Shown: positions 17,958 to 24,524 of the stretch, piece by piece
How the letters are laid out: each line of letters starts with the position of its first letter
How positions within the stretch are numbered: the stretch's first letter is position 1
Source of the DNA: Candidatus Omnitrophota bacterium
Lineage (GTDB): Bacteria; Omnitrophota; Gorgyraeia; Gygaellales; Profunditerraquicolaceae
NCBI GenBank assembly: GCA_028712375.1
Contig: JAQTQG010000010.1
Span: 1-46,844 of the forward strand
Direction of reading: 5' to 3'
Length of the DNA: 46,844 nucleotides
Made by a program: the position numbers and the translations under genes
Notes under the pieces: generated by a model
The model's input: only the letters and a program-made list of their open reading frames with translations
Databases searched by the model: none
What the model was told of the DNA's origin: nothing

Positions 17958-18551
17958 ATGAAAGAAAAAGAGATCGCAGTTGAATTGGTGGCAACGAAAA
18001 TCTTGTTGGTGAGGGGGAGGAAGGTGATGTTGGATAGGGATTTGGCGCAGTTGTATGGGGTGGCGGTAAAGCGTCTTAACGAACAAGTTAAACGTAATAT
18101 TCGTCGGTTCCCGGAGGATTTTATGTTCCAATTATCATGGGAAGAGGTAGAAGCTTCAAGGTCGCAAAATGCGACCTTGAAGGAAAATGTTTATAGTAAA
18201 AGAGATACAGACTTGAAGTCGCAAATTGCGACTTCAAGTTGGGGTGGAGTGCGAAAAGCCCCTTTTGTATTTACCGAGCAAGGTGTTGCAATGCTCTCAA
18301 GCGTGCTTAATAGCGAACGCGCTATAGAGGTTAACATTGCTATTATGCGGGCGTTTGTGCGGATGAGAGAGATTCTGCTCACGAATAAGGATCTTGCTGT
18401 TAAAATCGAGGCTCTTGAACTGAAGTACAAGAATCATGATTTGAAGCTTGCAGAGTATGATAAACATATCGGTGCAATCTTTGAAGCAATTAAACAGCTT
18501 ATGGCGCCTGAAGTTGCTCCGGAAAAGCCAAAAATAGGGTTTCATCAGTGA
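17958..18551 (+). CDS. ORF6N-domain protein, copy 1
   Basis: 197 residues. The N-terminal ORF6N domain (about 10-100) shows [38 protein letters not shown] and [21 protein letters not shown]. The C-terminus is a helical, probably coiled-coil tail (about 130-185). ORF6N domains are known from phage antirepressor-like and mobile-element proteins and are thought to bind DNA; the target here is unknown. GGGGAGGA precedes the ATG. The coding sequence holds two 29-nt palindromes (18154-18182 and 18211-18239). No phage structural genes are near. The leader and start are repeated at 19700-19860. Confidence 0.88.
   Translation: MKEKEIAVELVATKILLVRGRKVMLDRDLAQLYGVAVKRLNEQVKRNIRRFPEDFMFQLSWEEVEASRSQNATLKENVYSKRDTDLKSQIATSSWGGVRKAPFVFTEQGVAMLSSVLNSERAIEVNIAIMRAFVRMREILLTNKDLAVKIEALELKYKNHDLKLAEYDKHIGAIFEAIKQLMAPEVAPEKPKIGFHQ
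18154..18182. repeat. intragenic palindrome 1 in ORF6N copy 1
   Basis: Perfect 13-bp arms (left arm CTTCAAGGTCGCA) around AAA. The centre is base 18168, exactly 210 nt from the A of the start codon. It encodes the residues S-R-S-Q-N-A-T-L-K. A 22-nt part recurs at 18569-18590, outside any gene. Confidence 0.9.
18211..18239. repeat. intragenic palindrome 2 in ORF6N copy 1
   Basis: Perfect 14-bp arms (left arm ACTTGAAGTCGCAA) around one A. It lies 57 nt (19 codons) after palindrome 1, in the same codon phase, and encodes L-K-S-Q-I-A-T-S. The core TCGCAA and TTGCGA arms resemble palindrome 1, so it may be a duplicate. Confidence 0.9.
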
Positions 18552-18568
18552 AAGATACAAAACGAGGT

Positions 18569-18590
18569 GGTCGCAAAATGCGACCTTGAA
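18569..18590. promoter_or_regulatory. intergenic copy of the ORF6N palindrome, candidate operator
   Basis: GGTCGCA-AAA-TGCGACC followed by TTGAA. These 22 nt are identical to part of palindrome 1 in ORF6N copy 1. The copy lies in the 79-nt gap between that gene and the rhuM-fic start at 18631. This is a plausible binding site for the ORF6N protein, but binding is inference; it could also be a remnant of a decayed ORF6N copy. Confidence 0.5.
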
Positions 18591-18630
18591 CAATATAACA
18601 AATGATATTTCTAAGAGAGGGATGCAACCT

Positions 18631-19639
18631 ATGAAAGATAAAATTATTGGAATACCATCAAAAGGTGAAATTGTCATTTATAAAACTAAAGATAAGGAAG
18701 TCCAGCTTGAGGTTAAATTGGAGAAGGAAACAGTTTGGTTGACACAAAAACAGATCGCACGATTGTTTGGGACACAAAGGCCGGCAATAACAAAACATTT
18801 ACATAACATATTTAAAACAGGCGAGTTACAGGAAAATTCAGTATGTTCCATTTTGGAACATACTGCACCGGATGGTAAGCGATACCCGACCAAATTTTAT
18901 AATATCGATATTATTATTTCCGTAGGTTATAGAGTTAATTCTAATCGTGCTACACAATTCCGTATTTGGGCAACGAATATCCTTAAGCGGCATTTAATTG
19001 AGGGCTATACGTTAAATGAGAAGCGTTTAAAGGAACAGGCTCTAAAACTTCAATCCCTTCAGCGGGCAGTAAAGCTTATTGGCAGCATGAAAGACCGTAA
19101 ACAGCTTGAATATAAAGAGGCGATGGGGCTGCTTGAGGTTATCAACGATTATAATTATGCATTAGGCCTCTTGGATGATTATGATTATAAGCGGCTCAAG
19201 GTTTCGCATACTTCTAAAGAAGAAAAATTCATATTAAGCTATAAGTCTGCCTTGAATGTGGTGGAAAAGCTAAAAGAAAAATTTGGCGGTTCTGATTTTT
19301 TTGGCGTGATGCGCGATAAATCATTTGAAAGCTCGATCCTTTCAATTTATCAGACATTCTGTGGGAGAGATTTATATCCTAGCGTTGAGGAAAAAGCAGT
19401 AAATCTCCTTTTTTTTTATTGTCAAAAACCATTCGTTTGTTGACGGCAATAAGCGGGTTGGCGTTTCAATCTTTCTATGGTTTTTAGAGAGAAATGGCAT
19501 TTTGTATAAAGAAGATGGCTCAAAGCGTATTGCGGATAATGCTTTAGTTGCTTTAACCTTGATGATTGCTGAAAGCAAGCCCAGTGAGCGCGATGTTATT
19601 GTGACGCTGGTTGTGAATTTAATAAATAGAAATAATTAA
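18631..19639 (+). pseudogene. RhuM-Fic/Doc protein interrupted by a +1 frameshift at a T9 run
   Basis: The start ATG 18631 has GAGAGG 10 nt upstream. The RhuM part shows VWLTQKQIARLFGTQRPAIT (helix-turn-helix-like, about 35-54), FYNIDIIISVGYRVNS and RATQFRIWAT. A Fic/Doc-like C-terminal part follows. As read, the frame stops at 19443. Removing one T from the nine at 19409-19417 restores HSFVDGNKRVGVSIFLWFL, which carries the Fic/Doc H-x-F-x-D-G-N-K-R active site, and runs to 19639 for 335 residues. The product could be a dead gene, a sequencing error, or rescued by slippage on the T run. Fic domains modify target proteins by AMPylation or phosphorylation. Confidence 0.8.
18839..18865. repeat. 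intragenic palindrome in the RhuM-Fic gene
   Basis: Perfect 12-bp arms (left arm CAGTATGTTCCA) around TTT. It encodes S-V-C-S-I-L-E-H-T-A, just after the helix-turn-helix-like region. That is a position comparable to the palindromes in the ORF6N genes, but the sequence is unrelated. Confidence 0.88.
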
Positions 19640-19643
19640 AAAC

Positions 19644-19694
19644 AAAGGGGACGGTTCTATTAACTCAATTTTGACGTTAGATAACCGTCCCTTT
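19644..19694. repeat. REP-like hairpin before ORF6N copy 2
   Basis: Left arm AAAGGGGACGGTTCTATTAAC (19644-19664, with small mismatches) against right arm 19676-19694, followed by a T tract to 19698. Same motif as the hairpins at 3492 and 17846. It starts five nt after the corrected rhuM-fic stop and can act as its terminator. Downstream it is followed by the same leader that precedes ORF6N copy 1. Confidence 0.75.
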
Positions 19695-19749
19695 TTTTGA
19701 TGTTAGATTTTGCCTTTTTGGCCGTCTATTGGGGTAAGGGGAGGATTAA

Positions 19750-20261
19750 ATGAGCGAAAAAGAGATGGGAGTTGAGGTGGTGGCAGCAAAGATTTTGATA
19801 GTGCGCGGTAGGAAGGTAATGTTGGATAGGGATTTGGCGCAGTTGTATGGGGTTACTACAGGAGCCTTGAATCAAGCAGTTAAGAGAAATCAGTCACGAT
19901 TTCCATCTGATTTTATGTATCAGCTTACACGAGAAGAGGTTATAAGTTTGATATCACAATTTGTGATATCAAAAAGAGGGGGACAAGAAAGCTTCCATAT
20001 GTATTTACAGAGCAAGGCGTGGCAATGCTTTCTACAGTTTTGAATTCCGAACGGGCAATTCAGGTTAATATTGCTATTATGCGGGCGTTTGTTAAGCTTC
20101 GCCAGATATTGCTTACTCATAAGGACTTGGCGCAAAAGCTTGAAGATATGGAGCATAAATATCAATTACATGAGCAGGATATCCAGGTGATATTTGAAGC
20201 AATTAAGAAATTGATTGAACCACCGGATGAGCCTCCTAAACCGCGATTTGGGTTAAATTAA
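19750..20261 (+). pseudogene. ORF6N-domain protein, copy 2, frameshifted
   Basis: Paralogue of the gene at 17958; the 5' leader (GTCTATTG, then GGTAAGGGGAGGATTAAATGA) and the first 60 or so codons are very similar and align without gaps. The first frame stops at 20043. The [10 protein letters not shown] homology continues in another frame to 20261. Adding one base near the G5 run at 19978-19982 joins the two frames into a 170-residue protein with [11 protein letters not shown]. It is either decayed or a sequencing error. It holds one 27-nt palindrome. The C-terminal coiled coil is shorter than in copy 1. Confidence 0.82.
19947..19973. repeat. intragenic palindrome in ORF6N copy 2
   Basis: Perfect 13-bp arms (left arm TTTGATATCACAA) around one T. 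The centre, base 19960, is exactly 210 nt from the start codon, as in copy 1, yet both arms differ from copy 1. It encodes L-I-S-Q-F-V-I-S. Confidence 0.92.
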
Positions 20262-20291
20262 GATAATCGTATCAAAATATATGATTTATTC

Positions 20292-20320
20292 TTGATAACT
20301 CCCGGGAATACGTGTAAAAT
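20292..20320 (+). promoter_or_regulatory. sigma70-type promoter
   Basis: TTGATA (20292-20297), 17-nt spacer, TAAAAT (20315-20320). It lies 50 nt before the lipoprotein gene at 20370 and probably drives the 20370-22100 gene set. Confidence 0.7.
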
Positions 20321-20369
20321 GAAATCATGTATTGTAGATAACTTTAAATAGAATAAAAAGGAGCCTGAA

Positions 20370-20969
20370 ATGAAAAAGTTGCTTAATAAGTTTAGTTTTG
20401 TGATTGTCGCCGGTTTGATGGCGGTGTTAATTACCGGGTGCGCAAAGAAGCCCGATAAAGATAAGATGGTCGCTGAAATAAATAATTTTCAGTTAATGGT
20501 GGATGATTTTATGCACGAGGCGGAATTCAGTTTGTCCGGGGCGACTAAAGAGCAAATCTTTCAGGATGTGGTAGTGAAAGAACTGCTTTTGCAGGAGGCC
20601 CAGAAAAACAGCCTGGATAAAAACAGGCGTTTTATGAAAGAGATTGAGGATTATTGGAAGCAGGCGCTGATTAAGCGGTTGATTTTTATAAAAGGAGAAG
20701 AATTCCTGGCGACGGTCAAGGTCGGCAAGGATGAGGTTAAAGCGCAGTATGATTTTATGGCTAAAGAGAGTGAAGGCAGGATTAAGCCTTATGAACAGAT
20801 GGCACAGCGAATTGAGGGGGATTTAAAGATCAGAAAGGCCAGGGCTTTGCTTGATCAGTGGGTGGCGAAAATAAGAAATAATGCCAAGATAAAAAAATAT
20901 GACCGGGTTTTTGACAGTATTGTGATTGAAAAAGCTGATAATCAGGATGGAGGTACAAATGAAGAATGA
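20370..20969 (+). CDS. lipoprotein with SurA-N/PrsA-like chaperone fold
   Basis: 199 residues with a lipoprotein signal peptide ending in the lipobox LITGC (Cys near 24). The mature part follows the SurA N-terminal pattern: a short beta segment (VAEINNFQLMVDDFMHEA), then helices with FQDVVVKELLLQEAQKN and a C-terminal helix IRKARALLDQWVAKIR. No PPIase domain is inserted, so it would be a chaperone-like or remnant form. It may act on secreted or outer-membrane proteins. It overlaps the HAMP gene by 11 nt. AAGGAG precedes the ATG. Confidence 0.72.
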   Translation: MKKLLNKFSFVIVAGLMAVLITGCAKKPDKDKMVAEINNFQLMVDDFMHEAEFSLSGATKEQIFQDVVVKELLLQEAQKNSLDKNRRFMKEIEDYWKQALIKRLIFIKGEEFLATVKVGKDEVKAQYDFMAKESEGRIKPYEQMAQRIEGDLKIRKARALLDQWVAKIRNNAKIKKYDRVFDSIVIEKADNQDGGTNEE

Positions 20970-21504
20970 TATCCGCCACCGCAGAAGAATCCATATGGTA
21001 AAGATGGAGTTCCAGAGGGATTTTATAATTAAATTTTGCGCGATAATCGTATTTGCGGCTCTGATCCTTGCCGGTATTGTTTATGCCTTGTCTACTAAAA
21101 GCACGACGGCAGTCTTTGAGAATTCCCGGCTGATAATTAAGAGCACCGCAGATTTTCTGCTTCCGCTTTTGTTATTAAGCAGTTTAGTGGCAATTATCGC
21201 TACGGGGACCTTGACGATTATTTTTACTTTGATTATCTCTCACCGCATCGCCGGGCCTTTATACCGGCTGGAAAAAGATATCGCTGAAGTGAATAACGGT
21301 AATTTAAATATGGAAATCCGCGTGCGCAAGGATGACGAGCTTCAGGATCTGGCTAAATCTTTAAACCAGATGCTTAAATTAATTAATAATACAGTCTCGG
21401 TGGTCAGTAAAGAAATTATCAATATCCCCGCCACATCTTTACCGGAGAAAGACCAGCAGCATTTGGAGAATGCCAAGAACATTTTAAAGAAATTTAAATG
21501 TTAA
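20959..21504 (+). CDS. HAMP-domain membrane protein without an output domain
   Basis: 181 residues from ATG 20959, preceded by GGAGG; the longer in-frame start at 20926 lies inside the upstream gene. Two transmembrane helices (about 23-45 and 65-95) enclose a short periplasmic loop. A HAMP domain follows (SHRIAGPLYRLEKDIAEVNNGNLN, then VRKDDELQDLAKSLNQML), then a short helical tail. There is no kinase, cyclase or MCP output domain. Such HAMP-only proteins are often left hypothetical; the role may be structural or signalling. Confidence 0.78.
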   Translation: MKNDIRHRRRIHMVKMEFQRDFIIKFCAIIVFAALILAGIVYALSTKSTTAVFENSRLIIKSTADFLLPLLLLSSLVAIIATGTLTIIFTLIISHRIAGPLYRLEKDIAEVNNGNLNMEIRVRKDDELQDLAKSLNQMLKLINNTVSVVSKEIINIPATSLPEKDQQHLENAKNILKKFKC

Positions 21505-21515
21505 ACTACAGGTAA

Positions 21516-22100
21516 ATGAAAATACGCTTACTTAGCCTTGTTGTTGCCGCGCTTATGCTTGCCGGATGCCAGACGGGGAATATTTCGGCGCCTATCGGCA
21601 CGGAAATAGCCGTTTCTGAATGGCTCTCTTATGGAAGCAGCCAGGTTACCTTTTTATATCCTTCCGATATTAATCTTAGAAGGCTGGAGGCCAGGTTACG
21701 CACGCGGTATTTTTCGGTTTCTTCCACGGAAAGAGATTTGTTTACCAATCCGGCTTATCCGGTGGAAAAAAGGATCCTGGCGCGCCTGGAGTCTGTATTA
21801 TTACGTACAGAACAGGTTTTGGCAATGTATCCTCCGATGGATTTAAAAATAAAAATATTCAGGACCCGGGAAGAGTTAAGCCAGGAGCATGTGCGGCTTA
21901 CCGGTTCGTTGCAGCGCTATAAGTCTTTCTATGTCCACGGATTTGAAACAATCTATTCTTCTATGCAGGATATTTCTGATTCGGTGATCGCGCATGAGAT
22001 GGCGCATGCGGTTATTGACCACTATTTCAGGGTTCCGCCTCCTGAAAAAGCCGCTGAACTTTTGGCTACGTATGTCGATAGCCATTTAGAAAAAGATTAA
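21516..22100 (+). CDS. lipoprotein with HExxH zinc-peptidase motif
   Basis: 194 residues with lipobox LAGC (Cys18). His160-Glu161-x2-His164 (VIAHEMAHAVIDHY) plus a Glu at 181 fit a gluzincin-like metallopeptidase active site of the peptidase MA type. The preceding part (IKIFRTREELS) is also family-like. The substrate is unknown; an envelope location is inferred from the lipobox. The gene ends before a small membrane-protein gene and begins 12 nt after the HAMP gene. Confidence 0.68.
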   Translation: MKIRLLSLVVAALMLAGCQTGNISAPIGTEIAVSEWLSYGSSQVTFLYPSDINLRRLEARLRTRYFSVSSTERDLFTNPAYPVEKRILARLESVLLRTEQVLAMYPPMDLKIKIFRTREELSQEHVRLTGSLQRYKSFYVHGFETIYSSMQDISDSVIAHEMAHAVIDHYFRVPPPEKAAELLATYVDSHLEKD

Positions 22101-22125
22101 TTAGGGTTTTACGAAATACTTTCTA

Positions 22126-22791
22126 ATGTATAATAAACAGCTAAAGCAATATAAATCTGTGTTATTTTCCCCCATGGTTTCATTGGTGTATATTTTGGTG
22201 TTTTGCCTATTTTTATTTCTGCAAATTTTATGCCTCAGAACTGACTTGTCTTTGGATATGTTTACTTCTGACATCTTTGCGATTGCCAACCTTCCATCTT
22301 ATATGGGGGTATTTTCAAATATCGGAGTATTGATTTGGTGTTCTACCGCGGCTGTGTGTTTTTTTAGTTCAGTAGTGCTGCGGGAAATTAATAAAGAATT
22401 TAGTAGGTTTTTCTTATTTGCCGGATTTATAAACTTGACTCTTCTCTTAGATGACTTCTTTTTATTCCATGATTCTTTGTATTCAAAAGTTTTACACATC
22501 CCTGAAATTATTACTTATGTTGTGTATGCGGCGTTTGTGGTAATTTGCATAATAAAGTTTAAAAGAATACTGTTGAAAACCGAATTTATAACTTTGTTAT
22601 TTGCTTTGGGATTTTTTGCCATTTCAGTAGCTGTGGATATAATCGCTGTGCATTTTGATTTTTACGGAGTGATTTTTTTTGAAGATTTATCAAAATTACT
22701 TGGGATTATTTCTTGGTGTTTTTATTTTATGCAGACAGCTTTTAATCAGATCTACATTTTAATTGGTCACAAAACGCAGAAAATATCTTAA
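22126..22791 (+). CDS. polytopic membrane protein of unknown function
   Basis: 221 residues with about six hydrophobic helices. A striking short patch, LLLDDFFLFHDSLY (about 103-116), puts acidic and His residues between helices, and VDIIAVHFD occurs later. I do not recognise the family. No good Shine-Dalgarno is seen before ATG 22126. It converges with the minus-strand operon, with a 60-nt gap and no clear terminator. Confidence 0.6.
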   Translation: MYNKQLKQYKSVLFSPMVSLVYILVFCLFLFLQILCLRTDLSLDMFTSDIFAIANLPSYMGVFSNIGVLIWCSTAAVCFFSSVVLREINKEFSRFFLFAGFINLTLLLDDFFLFHDSLYSKVLHIPEIITYVVYAAFVVICIIKFKRILLKTEFITLLFALGFFAISVAVDIIAVHFDFYGVIFFEDLSKLLGIISWCFYFMQTAFNQIYILIGHKTQKIS

Positions 22792-22851
22792 ATATATTCA
22801 AGAACAAATGATTTATGGCAAGCCGCCTTAAATTTAAACACAACCTGTCGT

Positions 22852-23484
22852 TTATCCTCGTGAGAAAACATCCTTTAATAATCCTTTAGCATCATGCAGT
22901 AATCCAAGGAATCTCAATATGTTCAGCGCAGTTATTAGTATAGCAGCATAGGAAAGAGTAGAAAGCAACAGCCTGCCAGTATCTCTTTCCGGAAAAACAA
23001 GTATAAAAGCCCCCAGCAGAAATACCAGGTATTTTAGAACCAAGTAGATTGTCCGGGAGGATTTGGAAGCTACGATGTAAAATCCCAGCTTGGATTTATT
23101 GATGGCGAATGTACCGATACCTTTATGAAAAGCCAGGTTTCTTATAAAATCCGCGATAAATGACCGGGAAACAAAAACTACCGGGATAAAAAACGGAATC
23201 AGCCCTTTATAGGCAAGGAAAATTAGCAGCACATTTTCAGTGATCCTGTCTCCCAGCGTGTCAATAATCGAGCCGATATTGTTGGAAGAGTTAAGTTTTC
23301 TGGCGATAAATCCGTCTAATCCGTCCAGGAGTAAAGTGAAAACTAAAAGTATCAATCCCGCTATTTGCCAAGCAGCATTAGCTTGATTTAGGAAAGCAAT
23401 AATAAAGAAAACTAAGATTACTCTAAGTAAGGTTGTGAGATTTGCCAGGTTTCGAAGGAGCATTTTATCGGTTATCCTCGCCAT
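22852..23484 (-). CDS. CDP-alcohol phosphatidyltransferase
   Basis: 210 residues with the full family signature: Asp54-x2-Asp57-Gly58-x2-Ala61-Arg62-x8-Gly71-x3-Asp75-x3-Asp79. Five to six helices follow. The enzyme moves a phosphatidyl group from CDP-diacylglycerol to an alcohol (PgsA-like or inositol-phosphate type); the acceptor is not evident. It overlaps the radical SAM gene upstream by 13 nt and is the last gene of a three-gene operon that starts at 26146. Confidence 0.88.
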   Translation of the reverse strand: MARITDKMLLRNLANLTTLLRVILVFFIIAFLNQANAAWQIAGLILLVFTLLLDGLDGFIARKLNSSNNIGSIIDTLGDRITENVLLIFLAYKGLIPFFIPVVFVSRSFIADFIRNLAFHKGIGTFAINKSKLGFYIVASKSSRTIYLVLKYLVFLLGAFILVFPERDTGRLLLSTLSYAAILITALNILRFLGLLHDAKGLLKDVFSRG

Positions 23485-24524
23485 AGGTTAAAGTCAAATA
23501 AAGATCCGCCAATAGCGCTAAAAGCGTCACAAGGAGACCAGCAGGAGGGGCATTTACCTTTTGCGCAATCCACGCTTACTTTTTTGGCCAGTGGGCTAGA
23601 CCATATCCTTTTTAAATTATACTCGTAATCTTTAATATTTGCTATCTTTACTGCATAAGTGCCGCAAGGGTATAGATCGCCCTGCGGCTCTAGAATGCAG
23701 GTAGCCGATAAAGCCTGGCATTTGAGGGGGCTTTTTTTCAGTTGGATGAATTTTTTATAAAGTTTCAGGTATTTACGCCTTAAGAAATTGTTGATGGTTA
23801 GCGTGTCCTTGTCCATTTTTAATATTTCATCAATTTGGCTTATTACTTTAGCGGAATCCAACCCTGGCATATCCTGGTTATTATAATAAAATGATGATTT
23901 ATTGAAAATATTAACATTAATATCGTCAAATTTAAGTTCAGGATAGGCGTTTTTAATTGAGTGGAATATTTCTTTAAATTTCCCCAGGTTATTCTCTGAA
24001 AGCGTGATCCCGATGCGCGCCCCTACCGATTTATTTTTCTTTAGCTCTTTAAAAGTGTTCATACAGTTGTTCCAGGTTCCCGTAACGCCCCGGATATTAT
24101 CATGAAGATCAGGCGTTCCATCAATACTTAGAGTGAATAATAATTTCGGCTTTCTGTTTTTAGCACCAAGGGTATTTTCAACAGTTTTTATAATCCTGTC
24201 CGTAAAGGTCCCGTTAGTAGCGAAATGGATTGCCGCTAACTCTTTGCAATTTTCTCCGGCAATCCGGATGATTTGGTTTAAATCTTCCCTTAAGAAGGGT
24301 TCTCCCCCGGTAATGCCGATCCAGGAGAAACGGTTTGATTGTGTGAAGAATTTTTCTATTTGGCTTAAGGACAATTCCGTCACCGGTGGTTTTTTCCAAA
24401 TATTGCACATTTTACAGCGTAAGTTACAGCGGTAGGTTAAGACATAAGAAATTTTGTGGGGCAGCCGCAGGCGCCCGAAGTTGGAGCGGAGGATTTTGTT
24501 GAAATAAGTTAATTCTTTAAGCAT
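23472..24524 (-). CDS. radical SAM protein with SPASM-like C-terminus
   Basis: 350 residues. The [4Fe-4S] motif is Cys33-x3-Cys37-x2-Cys40 (LTYRCNLRCKMCNIW), followed by ITGGEPFLREDL. The C-terminus has further cysteines (C-x6-C, YPCGTY, CAKGKCPSCWSPC), as in SPASM proteins that bind auxiliary clusters. Such enzymes modify peptides, sugars or lipids; this branch resembles those found near lipid or glycan genes. It overlaps both neighbours (13 and 16 nt), so all three products are probably made together. The substrate is unknown. Confidence 0.85.
   Translation of the reverse strand: MLKELTYFNKILRSNFGRLRLPHKISYVLTYRCNLRCKMCNIWKKPPVTELSLSQIEKFFTQSNRFSWIGITGGEPFLREDLNQIIRIAGENCKELAAIHFATNGTFTDRIIKTVENTLGAKNRKPKLLFTLSIDGTPDLHDNIRGVTGTWNNCMNTFKELKKNKSVGARIGITLSENNLGKFKEIFHSIKNAYPELKFDDINVNIFNKSSFYYNNQDMPGLDSAKVISQIDEILKMDKDTLTINNFLRRKYLKLYKKFIQLKKSPLKCQALSATCILEPQGDLYPCGTYAVKIANIKDYEYNLKRIWSSPLAKKVSVDCAKGKCPSCWSPCDAFSAIGGSLFDFNLWRG

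Noticed and set aside
17846-20261. Prophage or integrated plasmid around the ORF6N genes
   Set aside because: No integrase, terminase, structural or replication genes and no att-like direct repeats; only the antirepressor-like genes are present.
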